Assembly: GCA_049680295.1 (NCBI GenBank)
Contig: JBAUHN010000348.1
Coordinates: 1-23,047 of the forward strand
Length of the DNA stretch: 23,047 bases
Source: JBAUHN01 sp049680295
Lineage (GTDB): Bacteria > Pseudomonadota > Alphaproteobacteria > Rhodobacterales > Rhodobacteraceae
Reading direction: 5' to 3'
A program made the translations under genes and the position numbers. The notes under the pieces were generated by a model, which was not told the DNA's origin, made no database searches, and was given only the letters and a program-made list of their open reading frames with translations. Of the stretch, positions 13,145 to 20,265 are shown piece by piece. The stretch's first letter is position 1. Each line of letters opens with the position of its first letter.

Positions 13145-14194
13145 TCACCCCAGCCACGCCTGAAACAGCAAGCCACTGGTCATTGATCCCGTCAGGGCAA
13201 GTACGATGTACAAGGCAAAGACAGGCCGTTTGACCAGCGCAAAGACGGCAATTGCCGCAGGCAAAGACGTCACCCCGCCAGCGACAAGAAACGCAAGCCC
13301 GGCCCCGGGCGCCATGCCCTGTTCGACCAGTCCCGAAATCAATGGCAGGGCGGCATAGCCGTTCAGATAGGCCGGAACGCCGACGATGGTTGCCGTCACG
13401 ATCGGTGCGATGCCTTCGCCGCCAACAACAGATGCAATCCATTCGGCCGGGACATAGGCCAGCATCAGGCTTTCCAGCAAAAACGCGAGGCTAAGCCATT
13501 TCAACAGAAACACAGTTGTCGACAACGCCTCTTTGGCGAATTTTTCGCGTCGGGCGGGATCATGCCAGAAGCGCCAGACAACCGGTCCGGGCGCGCGCAC
13601 GGCCCGCGCGCCGCAACCACCGTTTCCCACACCTTCGCGCAATGGGTCCGACAATCGACCGCTGCGCGCCAGAAAATAGGTGACATAGCCGCCAAACAAA
13701 CCCAGGCTAATGGCTGTTATCGTTTTTGCCACGGCAAATTCAAATCCCAGCAACCCGGACGTCAGCACGAACATTGACGGGTCAATCACCGGTGAAGCCA
13801 GCCAGAATGCCATAACGCCTGACAGCGGCACGCCCATTGCCAAAAGCGCCGCGATCAAGGGGATCACCCCGCATGAGCAAAACGGGGACAGCCCGCCAAG
13901 GGCCGCGGCAAAGACGATCATCGTCAGGGGCGATCCAGTGAACACCCGTGCAATCAGATTATCGGCACCGCTGGCGGTGGCATAGGCCGCAACCGCGATG
14001 GACAGCAGCAAAAACGGCGAGGTGCCGATCAGCGCGCTAAGAGTGAATGACACGCTTTCCATGGCTTGCTGTGCGTTGGTGATAAACAGCACCGCAATGA
14101 TGGCGCCTGTCACGCACCACACGCGATGGCTAAGCCACAACCGTCTTAAGGCGACAAGACCTTTTTCACCGGTTGTAATGATCATCTCAGTCAT
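13145..14194 (-). CDS. DUF318/ArsP-type permease (candidate metal(loid) or organoarsenical exporter)
   Basis: The 349-residue inner-membrane protein has about eight hydrophobic spans and the family signature GLSPFCSCGVIPLIAALL (Cys106 and Cys108). A central hydrophilic loop follows, with RFWHDPARREKFAKEA, and then a second repeat of spans. The paired cysteines are the feature shared with ArsP, which exports trivalent organoarsenicals, and with related metal permeases. The gene lies 38 bases downstream of an ArsR-family repressor in the same direction, with GGAG before its ATG, so the two form an operon and metal(loid) efflux is a reasonable inference. The substrate could also be another thiophilic metal. 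Confidence 0.85.
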   Translation of the reverse strand: MTEMIITTGEKGLVALRRLWLSHRVWCVTGAIIAVLFITNAQQAMESVSFTLSALIGTSPFLLLSIAVAAYATASGADNLIARVFTGSPLTMIVFAAALGGLSPFCSCGVIPLIAALLAMGVPLSGVMAFWLASPVIDPSMFVLTSGLLGFEFAVAKTITAISLGLFGGYVTYFLARSGRLSDPLREGVGNGGCGARAVRAPGPVVWRFWHDPARREKFAKEALSTTVFLLKWLSLAFLLESLMLAYVPAEWIASVVGGEGIAPIVTATIVGVPAYLNGYAALPLISGLVEQGMAPGAGLAFLVAGGVTSLPAAIAVFALVKRPVFALYIVLALTGSMTSGLLFQAWLG

Positions 14195-14232
14195 TTCTTT
14201 ATCTCCGGTTATATGGGTATTTCAGGCCCATA

Positions 14233-14553
14233 TCATGCCACGTTGACCCTGGGCGCGACGCCAGAACAACATTCTTTCGTCAAGAAAGCCGTTAAATACT
14301 CCATCGCGTCAAAATCTGGTCGATTGAATATTTCGCGTCCGCGTTTTTCCTGAATGACCAGACCTGCTTGCACCAATGCGCGCAGATGATGCGACAAGGT
14401 AGAAGCGGGCAGGTCGAGTTGATCGCCAATCTCGCCGACGTTCAAGCCGTCATGCCCGGCACGAACCAAAAGCCGATACACGGATAATCGCGCTGCGTGG
14501 CCCAAGGACGCCATGGCGGTTGCAACTTTTTTGATTTGTTCGTTTTCGTTCAT
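14233..14553 (-). CDS. ArsR/SmtB-family metalloregulator
   Basis: The 106-residue protein is a winged helix-turn-helix: MASLGHAARLSVYRLLVRAG, then LNVGEIGDQLDLPASTLSHHLRALVQAGLV with a wing KRGREIFN. It lacks the helix-3 ELCVCDL site of E. coli ArsR but ends with ECCSG, a vicinal cysteine pair of the kind that binds As(III) in many alphaproteobacterial ArsR proteins. It should repress its own operon, which includes the permease. ATG 14553 is preferred over the extension to 14649, because the domain starts there and a promoter lies just upstream, giving a nearly leaderless message; no ribosome-binding site is visible. Confidence 0.9.
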   Translation of the reverse strand: MNENEQIKKVATAMASLGHAARLSVYRLLVRAGHDGLNVGEIGDQLDLPASTLSHHLRALVQAGLVIQEKRGREIFNRPDFDAMEYLTAFLTKECCSGVAPRVNVA

Positions 14554-14560
14554 ATCAGAG

Positions 14561-14588
14561 TTAATAACTATAAAACTAGTTTTGTCAA
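14561..14588 (-). promoter_or_regulatory. arsR promoter with a palindromic operator in the spacer
   Basis: On the minus strand TTGACA (14588-14583) and TATTAA (14566-14561) are separated by 16 bases. The spacer region contains AAAACTAGTTTT (plus coordinates 14572-14583), a perfect 12-base palindrome overlapping the last base of the -35. An ArsR dimer bound there would block polymerase. The predicted start of transcription falls at about 14554, beside the ATG. Confidence 0.6.
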
Positions 14589-14739
14589 TATGACGGATCG
14601 AGAAAAAATGCCCCTGACTTTCGGGCGAATTTTTCACCGCAAATCGCAATTCTTTTTAAATTTCGGCCAGAAACGCGTTGTTTTTGCCGGTTCCAACGCA
14701 TTTCCGGTTCGTATTGTGCAGATTTAGCAAAAAAATCCT

Positions 14740-15024
14740 TCAGCCGCGCATCTTCTTCATGACCATGCCGACGACCATCTGAACGACCAATCCGGCAACG
14801 CCGCCACCGACAAGGTTTCCAGCCATCGCGCCCAGATCCATGCCGCCGGCGGCATCACCACCCGCAGCTCCCAAAAGGCCGCCCAAAATCTGGCCGCCGC
14901 CGACACCGCCAACGGCCCCTGCGACCAAGTTCCCGATACCGCCCATTGAATTCGCCGAAGACACTTTGCCGCCAGCCTTTCCACCCAATGCGCCGCCAAT
15001 GACCTGCGCGATGATATTTTCCAT
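14740..15024 (-). CDS. Small glycine-zipper protein
   Basis: The 94-residue protein is built from glycine/alanine-rich hydrophobic stretches with many GxxxG steps (IIAQVIGGALGGKAGG, IGNLVAGAVGGVGGGQILGG, LVGGGVAGLVVQMVVGMVM) and ends in a basic MKKMRG. It has no cleavable signal peptide. Such sequences suggest membrane-associated helices that pack through glycine faces. I know similar short uncharacterised proteins in Rhodobacterales, with no established role. AGGGAA just before the ATG supports the start. A run of seven T follows its stop on the minus strand, but I could not find a good stem before it. Confidence 0.7.
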   Translation of the reverse strand: MENIIAQVIGGALGGKAGGKVSSANSMGGIGNLVAGAVGGVGGGQILGGLLGAAGGDAAGGMDLGAMAGNLVGGGVAGLVVQMVVGMVMKKMRG

Positions 15025-15178
15025 ATTCGTTCCCTATCCCAGTTTAGTGTGTCGCAACGCCATATGTTGGGCTTTCGAGGCCAGACCTGTCAATACTTAG
15101 TAGCGCCGGAGCCTGCGCCAGGACGTTCACGCAGGCCTATGTGTTCGGTTTTGATCACAGTCCGGCGACATGCGCAGG

Positions 15179-15472
15179 TCACTTGGCCGATTGCAGCTGC
15201 ACGGTTTGACGCAATGCACCTGACATCCGGTCATAGATGAGTATCTCATCTGCATCCGTAACGACGGCAACCCAATCGGTGCCTTGGGTGACGGCTGTTG
15301 CCTTGGCATTGCCCGGTAAAACCAGTGTTTCGGGCAAAACCGGCGTGTCGTTAGAGAAACGGATGACAATCAGCGTGATGACGATTAGAACACCGCCAAT
15401 CATCACCACTGTCAATACCGTCACCAACCGTCGTAAAAATTTCAGGTTGGCCGGTTCTTCAGGATTTTCCAT
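15179..15472 (-). CDS. DUF6476-like single-span membrane protein
   Basis: The 97-residue protein has a short cytoplasmic start (MENPEEPANLKFLRRL), one transmembrane helix (VTVLTVVMIGGVLIVITLIVIRF, about residues 17-39) and an outside domain of about 55 residues that reads like one blade of a beta-propeller (GTDWVAVVTDADEILIYDRMSGAL). I recognise it as a small Rhodobacterales family (DUF6476) without known function. Its ATG (15472-15470) overlaps the rluD ATG on the other strand, so the frame's extension to 15676 inside rluD is rejected. Being divergent from rluD with no spacer, its promoter must lie within rluD. Confidence 0.78.
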   Translation of the reverse strand: MENPEEPANLKFLRRLVTVLTVVMIGGVLIVITLIVIRFSNDTPVLPETLVLPGNAKATAVTQGTDWVAVVTDADEILIYDRMSGALRQTVQLQSAK

Positions 15473-16532
15473 GTCGCACCGCCGTATCACATTTGCCATC
15501 GACGCCGATCCGCCGCTGCGCCTTGATAAGGCGCTTGCGCGTGATGTGCCAGTCGAAGCGGCCCTGTCGCGCACAAGGATTGGCCGTTTGATCGCGGACG
15601 GTGGCGTGCAGGTCGATGGATCGCTTTGCCAAGACGCCAAAGCCCGCGTGACCGAGGGCGCGCGCATCGACATCACGGTAGAAGAGGCGCAAGACAGTCA
15701 TATTCTGCCCGAAACCATCCCGCTGGATGTGGTCTATGAAGATGCCGATCTGATTGTGATCAACAAACCCGCGGGCATGGTTGTGCACCCGGCACCCGGC
15801 ACACCTTCGGGCACGTTGGTCAATGCTTTGCTGGCCCATTGTGGCGATGACCTGTCGGGTGTTGGCGGCATGAAACGCCCTGGCATAGTGCACAGGATTG
15901 ACAAGGAAACCTCTGGCCTGCTTGTGGTCGCGAAATCCGACGCTGCACACCACGGGCTGGCGGCCCAGTTTGAGGCACATACGGTTGAGCGTTATTATCA
16001 AGCTTTGGTCTACGGGGTGCCAGACGCAAATGATCCGCGTCTCCGCGGGATCAAAGGCACCAGTTTCGAGCCGGGCAATATTTTGCGATTAACCACACAA
16101 TTGGCACGCCACAAAACCGATCGTCAACGCCAGGCGGTTTTGTTTCAGGGCGGACGGCATGCGGTGACGCGCGCCCGCACAATCGGGCGTTATGGCACTC
16201 CGCCGGTGATCGCCTTGATGGAATGCTGGCTAGAAACCGGCCGCACCCATCAAATCCGGGTGCATATGGCCCATGCAGGGCATGGATTGATCGGTGATCC
16301 AACCTATGGCGGCAAACGCAAACTGCCCGCAAAGGCCCTGTCCGAAGAGGCCGCCCAGGCGGTTGCTGCGTTCCCTCGCCAAGCGCTGCATGCAGCTGTT
16401 TTAGGGTTCGAACACCCGATTTCCGGCGAAAAAACCCGATTTGAGGCCGATTTGCCGGAAGATATGGCCAAATTGCTTGAAACGCTGAACCTGTCACAGA
16501 CCGCACATGACCGTGAGGCGCGCGACTTTTAG
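15471..16532 (+). CDS. rluD: RluA/RluD-family 23S rRNA pseudouridine synthase
   Basis: The 353-residue protein has an N-terminal S4 RNA-binding domain (LRLDKALARDVPVEAALSRT...IADGGVQVDG, about 15-60) and a pseudouridine synthase domain. The latter has INKPAGMVVHPAPG near 97 and the catalytic HRIDKETSGLLVVAK with Asp144, then GRTHQIRVHMAHAGHGLIGDPTYGG. This arrangement matches RluD, which modifies helix 69 of 23S rRNA; RluC is the main alternative, so the exact target is inferred. The start at 15471 has AGGA 6 bases upstream, located inside the divergent DUF6476 gene. The upstream in-frame ATG at 15237 would only read that gene backwards. Confidence 0.9.
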   Translation: MSHRRITFAIDADPPLRLDKALARDVPVEAALSRTRIGRLIADGGVQVDGSLCQDAKARVTEGARIDITVEEAQDSHILPETIPLDVVYEDADLIVINKPAGMVVHPAPGTPSGTLVNALLAHCGDDLSGVGGMKRPGIVHRIDKETSGLLVVAKSDAAHHGLAAQFEAHTVERYYQALVYGVPDANDPRLRGIKGTSFEPGNILRLTTQLARHKTDRQRQAVLFQGGRHAVTRARTIGRYGTPPVIALMECWLETGRTHQIRVHMAHAGHGLIGDPTYGGKRKLPAKALSEEAAQAVAAFPRQALHAAVLGFEHPISGEKTRFEADLPEDMAKLLETLNLSQTAHDREARDF

Positions 16533-16588
16533 CTGCGCATGCGTGCCTGATGTGTCAATAATGCGTTAACATTCCTTGCATATCAGGT

Positions 16589-16617
16589 CTTGAAACATGT
16601 CTCATGGCAGCCCATAT
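16589..16617 (+). promoter_or_regulatory. Sigma32-type heat-shock promoter upstream of rpoH
   Basis: CTTGAAA (16589-16595) is a perfect match to the sigma32 -35 element. After a 14-base spacer comes GCCCATAT (16610-16617), 7 of 8 to the CCCCATNT -10 element. It lies 40 bases before the rpoH ATG, which indicates that RpoH drives its own gene, as reported for Caulobacter. Confidence 0.7.
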
Positions 16618-16656
16618 CGTATGTTAAGGCAATAAACATTGGGAGGGGAAACCCAC

Positions 16657-17553
16657 ATGGCTAATTTCGCAAACCTACCTGCACCGACCCCGGAAGGCGG
16701 GTTAAACCGCTATATGCAGGAAATTCGCAAATTCCCGCTGCTGGAACCGGAAGAAGAATATATGCTGGCAAAGCGCTGGGTCGAAGAACAGGACACTGAA
16801 GCGGCCCATAAAATGGTCACATCGCACCTGCGTCTGGCTGCCAAAATCGCTATGGGCTATCGCGGCTACGGGCTGCCTCAGGCCGAGGTAATATCCGAGG
16901 CCAATGTCGGTTTGATGCAGGCGGTCAAACGCTTTGATCCCGAAAAAGGCTTTCGTTTGTCGACCTATGCAATGTGGTGGATCCGCGCCAGCATTCAGGA
17001 ATTCATCTTGCGCAGCTGGTCTTTGGTTAAGCTTGGAACCACGTCTGGGCAGAAAAAACTGTTTTTTAACCTGCGCAAAGCCAAAAATAAGATCGGTGCA
17101 CTGGAAGAGGGCGATTTGCGCCCTGAAAACGTCAGCCGTATCGCGACCGATCTGGGCGTGACCGAGGCCGAAGTGATCTCAATGAACCGGCGGATGTCGG
17201 GCGGGGATGCGTCACTGAATGCCACCGTCGGCTCTGAGGGCGAAGGCACGATGCAATGGCAGGATTGGCTGGAAGACGAAGACGCTGATCAGGCCGGCGA
17301 CTATGAGGCCAAAAACGAACTTGAGGCCCGCCGCGAATTGCTGGCCGAAGCGTTGGAAGTGCTCAATGACCGTGAAAAGGACATCCTGACACAGCGCAGA
17401 CTGTCGGATAAAACCATCACGCTGGAGGATCTGAGCACGCAATATGACGTCAGCCGCGAACGCATCCGCCAGATCGAAGTGCGTGCATTTGAAAAACTGC
17501 AAAAGAAGATGCGCGATTTGGCCAAAAGCAAAGGCATGCTGGCAACCGCATAG
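16657..17553 (+). CDS. rpoH: Heat-shock sigma factor RpoH (RpoHI type)
   Basis: The 298-residue protein opens MANFANLPAPTPEGGLNRYMQEIRKFPLL and has sigma region 2 (HLRLAAKIAMGYRGYGLP...RFDPEKGFRLSTYAMWWIRASIQEFI), the RpoH box QKKLFFNLR at 132-140 and region 4 with the helix-turn-helix VSRERIRQIEVRAFEKLQ. The RpoH box separates it from RpoD. The opening closely resembles Rhodobacter RpoHI rather than RpoHII. It directs polymerase to chaperone and protease genes. I use ATG 16657, with GGAGGGG about 10 bases before it, rather than the TTG at 16639. A strong terminator follows its stop. Confidence 0.95.
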   Translation: MANFANLPAPTPEGGLNRYMQEIRKFPLLEPEEEYMLAKRWVEEQDTEAAHKMVTSHLRLAAKIAMGYRGYGLPQAEVISEANVGLMQAVKRFDPEKGFRLSTYAMWWIRASIQEFILRSWSLVKLGTTSGQKKLFFNLRKAKNKIGALEEGDLRPENVSRIATDLGVTEAEVISMNRRMSGGDASLNATVGSEGEGTMQWQDWLEDEDADQAGDYEAKNELEARRELLAEALEVLNDREKDILTQRRLSDKTITLEDLSTQYDVSRERIRQIEVRAFEKLQKKMRDLAKSKGMLATA

Positions 17554-17564
17554 AGCGGCAACGC

Positions 17565-17594
17565 TTGACGTAAACCAAACCCTGCCCACATAAT
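17565..17594 (+). promoter_or_regulatory. Promoter for the TraR-like gene, nested in the rpoH terminator
   Basis: TTGACG (17565-17570) and CATAAT (17589-17594), each 5 of 6 to consensus, are 18 bases apart. The -10 lies in the loop of the terminator hairpin, so a transcript starting near 17601 carries only the hairpin's 3' arm and cannot fold it. Confidence 0.55.
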
Positions 17595-17611
17595 TCGGGC
17601 AGGGTTCTTTT
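17578..17611 (+). terminator. Intrinsic terminator of rpoH
   Basis: AACCCTGCCC (17578-17587) and GGGCAGGGTT (17597-17606) form a perfect 10-bp stem with a 9-base loop, followed by CTTTT. It stands 24 bases after the rpoH stop. Confidence 0.85.
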
Positions 17612-17626
17612 ACGTGGAGTGTGTAG

Positions 17627-17896
17627 ATGGCAGGCGGTTGGGCAAAAGACGGCGCGGTTTCGGAACAGATCGAGGCGTCGATCAACGACGAGTTGGCCCG
17701 CCTGAAAGCCCGCAAAGCCCCGGTAGGCGACAGCCTGACCCACTGCGCCGAATGCGAAGAGCCGATCCCAGATGCACGCCGCGCAGCCCTGCCGGGCGTA
17801 AAGCTATGCATCGACTGTGTGCGCGAACGCGATCAGGCATTCCAGTCACGCGGCGGGATCAACAGGCGCGGATCAAAAGACAGCCAGTTGAAATAA
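17627..17896 (+). CDS. DksA/TraR-family C4 zinc-finger protein
   Basis: The 89-residue protein has an N-terminal helix (SEQIEASINDELARLKARK) and a four-cysteine zinc finger with Cys40, Cys43, Cys61 and Cys64 (C-x2-C-x17-C-x2-C: HCAECEEPIPDARRAALPG then VKLCIDC). This is the short TraR-like form, lacking the long coiled coil of DksA. TraR and DksA bind the secondary channel of RNA polymerase and mimic or replace ppGpp effects; a similar role here is inferred. GGAG precedes the ATG by about 8 bases. The gene sits just after the rpoH terminator with its own candidate promoter, so it may be expressed independently of heat shock. Confidence 0.88.
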   Translation: MAGGWAKDGAVSEQIEASINDELARLKARKAPVGDSLTHCAECEEPIPDARRAALPGVKLCIDCVRERDQAFQSRGGINRRGSKDSQLK

Positions 17897-18033
17897 TGCA
17901 AACTGCCCATCGTTCGCTGAAGAAGAATATGACCTGTTGGTCTGATTTCGAAAAATGCGGGGAGGCGCGGACACGACGCCCTGAAATCAGAGACCCGCGC
18001 GGCTACGCCGAGAAAAGCGTTTGATCACGATCA

Positions 18034-18071
18034 CTCCGACGCCGCAAAAGCGGCGTCGGAGCATTTCATTT
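18034..18071. terminator. Two-way terminator hairpin between the TraR-like gene and the symporter
   Basis: CTCCGACGCCGC (18034-18045) and GCGGCGTCGGAG (18050-18061) make a perfect 12-bp GC-rich stem with an AAAA loop. On the plus strand CATTTCATTT follows. It lies between convergent genes and can serve both, though the T-tract is poor. The bases from 17897 to 18033 hold nothing else I can identify. Confidence 0.65.
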
Positions 18072-19623
18072 AGTGAGTGAACTTCTTGATCTCACCACTT
18101 TCCAGCCGAGACGCATAGGAGAAGAGCTCTTTCTTCACCAGCTTCATCAGGAAGTAGAGGCAGAAGATATTCACCACAGCCATGGCAAAGATCGCGGCAT
18201 CAGAGAAGTCGATGACCGGACCAAGGCTTGCTGCTGCACCGATGACAATGAAGACGCAAAAGATGATCTTGAATGTCAGCTCAGATGTTTTGCCTTCGCC
18301 AAACAGGTAGGTCCATGCTTTCAGACCGTAGTAGGACCATGAGATCATGGTCGAGAAAGCAAACAGTACCACCGCAATCGCCAGCACATAAGGGAACCAG
18401 CTGATGCCGGATGCAAAGGCGGCGGATGTCAGGGCAACGCCCGAGTTTCCGTCGACTGTCGCGATAGCATTACCAGCCTCATTCAGCATGTAGTTGCCTG
18501 TTGCTTCATCAATGATCAGCTGCTGCGAGATCACGATGACCAAAGCTGTCATCGTACAGATCACAACCGTATCAATCAGGGGTTCAAGCAGCGACACGAA
18601 GCCTTCGGTAATTGGCTCTTTGGTTTTCACCGCCGAGTGTGCAATCGCCGCAGACCCAACGCCCGCTTCGTTTGAGAACGCCGCCCGCTTGAAGCCTTGG
18701 ATCAACGCGCCAACAAACCCGCCAGCAACACCGAGACCGGTAAAGGCTCCTGCGAAAATCTGACCAAAGGCCCAACCGATCTGATCATAATTTACCAGCA
18801 AGATGATCAGTGCGGCACCGACATAAAGGATGCCCATGAACGGGACCACCTTTTCGGTCACGTTGGCGATGGATTTGATCCCGCCGACAATCACAGCAAA
18901 GACGACGCCCGCAAAGATGATGCCCGTGATCCAGCCCGGATAGTCACCGACAATACCCGAGATTTGGGCATGTGCCTGGTTGGCCTGAAACATATTGCCG
19001 CCGCCAAGTGCGCCGAGAATACAAAACACCGAGAACACGACCGCAAGGATCTTGCCGCCGGGAAGGCCCAGTTCATTGAACCCTTTGGAGATGTAATACA
19101 TCGGACCACCGGAAACGGTGCCGTCTGGATACTCATTTCGGTATTTCACACCAAGCGTACACTCAGTGAATTTGGACGCCATCCCTAGAAGACCGGCAAG
19201 GATCATCCAGAATGTGGCGCCCGGACCGCCGATGCCAACGGCAACGGCCACACCGGCGATGTTACCCAAACCCACTGTGCCCGAAAGAGCCGTGGCAAGC
19301 GCCTGGAAATGGCTGACTTCGCCCGCGTCGTTAGGGTCAGAATAGTCACCTTTGACCAGTTGGATCGCATGTTTGAAAAAACGAAACTGAACAAAACCGA
19401 AATACACGGTGAAAATGGTCGCCGCAACGACCAGCCACATGACGATCCACGGAAAACTGGTTCCGGGGAACGGCGCAAAGATAAGGCTGACAAAGGGGCC
19501 AGTCAGGTTTGCGAAGGCTTCGTTGACTTTTGCGTCAATACCCATCGCTTCTTGTGCCGCGAGGGGGGTTGAAAGCAGCGTTGCGGCCGTGGTTGCCAGC
19601 CAGAGTTTTGGATTATTTTTCAT
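18070..19623 (-). CDS. Sodium:alanine (AGCS family) symporter
   Basis: The 517-residue integral membrane protein has about ten or eleven hydrophobic spans and AGCS signatures such as ALSGTVGLGNIAGVAVAVGIGGPG, GGPMYYISKG and FSNEAGVGSAAIAHSA, followed by WSYYGLKAW. The family takes up alanine, glycine or a related small amino acid with Na+. An extra N-terminal hydrophobic stretch, MKNNPKLWLATTAATLLSTPLAAQ, looks like a signal peptide ahead of the usual core. It starts 9 bases after the stress-protein gene, with AAGGGA before its ATG, and the Lrp-type regulator diverging upstream suggests control by amino-acid levels. Confidence 0.92.
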   Translation of the reverse strand: MKNNPKLWLATTAATLLSTPLAAQEAMGIDAKVNEAFANLTGPFVSLIFAPFPGTSFPWIVMWLVVAATIFTVYFGFVQFRFFKHAIQLVKGDYSDPNDAGEVSHFQALATALSGTVGLGNIAGVAVAVGIGGPGATFWMILAGLLGMASKFTECTLGVKYRNEYPDGTVSGGPMYYISKGFNELGLPGGKILAVVFSVFCILGALGGGNMFQANQAHAQISGIVGDYPGWITGIIFAGVVFAVIVGGIKSIANVTEKVVPFMGILYVGAALIILLVNYDQIGWAFGQIFAGAFTGLGVAGGFVGALIQGFKRAAFSNEAGVGSAAIAHSAVKTKEPITEGFVSLLEPLIDTVVICTMTALVIVISQQLIIDEATGNYMLNEAGNAIATVDGNSGVALTSAAFASGISWFPYVLAIAVVLFAFSTMISWSYYGLKAWTYLFGEGKTSELTFKIIFCVFIVIGAAASLGPVIDFSDAAIFAMAVVNIFCLYFLMKLVKKELFSYASRLESGEIKKFTH

Positions 19624-19632
19624 GGTTTTCCC

Positions 19633-20070
19633 TTATCCGACAACTGTGACGGGCACGTCTGCGTGCATCACAAGGTTCTGCGTTGAACTGCCGAAAATAC
19701 GCTTGGCAAATCCATCTGATGACGCGCGTCCAACGACAATTTGCGTTCCGCCATTTTCAACGGTGAGCTTATTGAGCGTCTCGGCAACATCGCCGTGGCG
19801 GACCAGACCGCTGGCTTTGAACCCGGCCTTTTTTAGCGCGGTGACGGCAGGTTCGACGATCCGACTGGTCGCAAGTTCGATCTCTTCCTCGCGCCTATTG
19901 TGACGTTGTTCGTTTTCTTCCGCCGTCTGGAAAGTAAACGGCGACCATTCGATGACGTAAATGGCCAGCAATTCACTGGCATCAATTTTGGATGCCAATT
20001 TTTTTGCATAGGCCAAAGCGCGTTCGCCTGTGTCTGTCCCATCAAGTCCAATGACTATTTTCTCGGTCAT
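19633..20070 (-). CDS. Universal stress protein (UspA family)
   Basis: The 145-residue single-domain protein begins MTEKIVIGLDGTDTGERALAYA and ends with VVGRASSDGFAKRIFGSSTQ then HADVPVTVV. The final glycine/serine pattern approximates the nucleotide-binding motif G-x2-G-x9-G-S/T, though the first spacing is longer (GRASSDG), so ATP binding is likely but not certain. It is the first gene of an operon with the AGCS symporter; Usp domains next to transporters are often regulatory partners, which I infer but cannot show. GGAGGA lies just before the ATG. Confidence 0.9.
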   Translation of the reverse strand: MTEKIVIGLDGTDTGERALAYAKKLASKIDASELLAIYVIEWSPFTFQTAEENEQRHNRREEEIELATSRIVEPAVTALKKAGFKASGLVRHGDVAETLNKLTVENGGTQIVVGRASSDGFAKRIFGSSTQNLVMHADVPVTVVG

Positions 20071-20265
20071 TTTGTCCTCCGTGTTTGGTTTCTTTTTTTC
20101 GTTTCAGGAGCAGATGCTCCCACGACTGGGAAGTTGAAGTCTAGTCACAGAAATTCAAACCTCCTCACTACAGTATCAGTGATAATCACTAGACATTGTA
20201 TATTTATTTAGGTCTTTTGCAGGATAAAATGATGAATAATAGCCATTATCTAGGGAATATTACTG
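20071..20265. promoter_or_regulatory. Divergent regulatory region between usp-symporter and lrp
   Basis: Three symmetric elements lie in 195 bases. GGAGCA-ga-TGCTCC is at 20107-20120. AGTGAT-a-ATCACT, a perfect 13-base palindrome, is at 20178-20190. GTCTAGT (20139-20145) and ACTAGAC (20188-20194) form an inverted pair 42 bases apart. Lrp-type regulators bind several spaced dyads, so these are candidate sites. Confidence 0.5.

Noticed and set aside
12889..13233. A 114-residue protein-coding gene
   Set aside because: The frame joins the tail of a broken methyltransferase to a recombinase fragment and then reads into the permease gene backwards; it is better explained as debris.
15237..15470. 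N-terminal extension of rluD
   Set aside because: These codons are the DUF6476 gene read on the opposite strand; the S4 domain begins after 15471 where a ribosome-binding site is present.
17614..18024. 136-residue frame overlapping the TraR-like gene
   Set aside because: It is a shifted-frame shadow, rich in arginine and proline, whose unique tail matches nothing I know.
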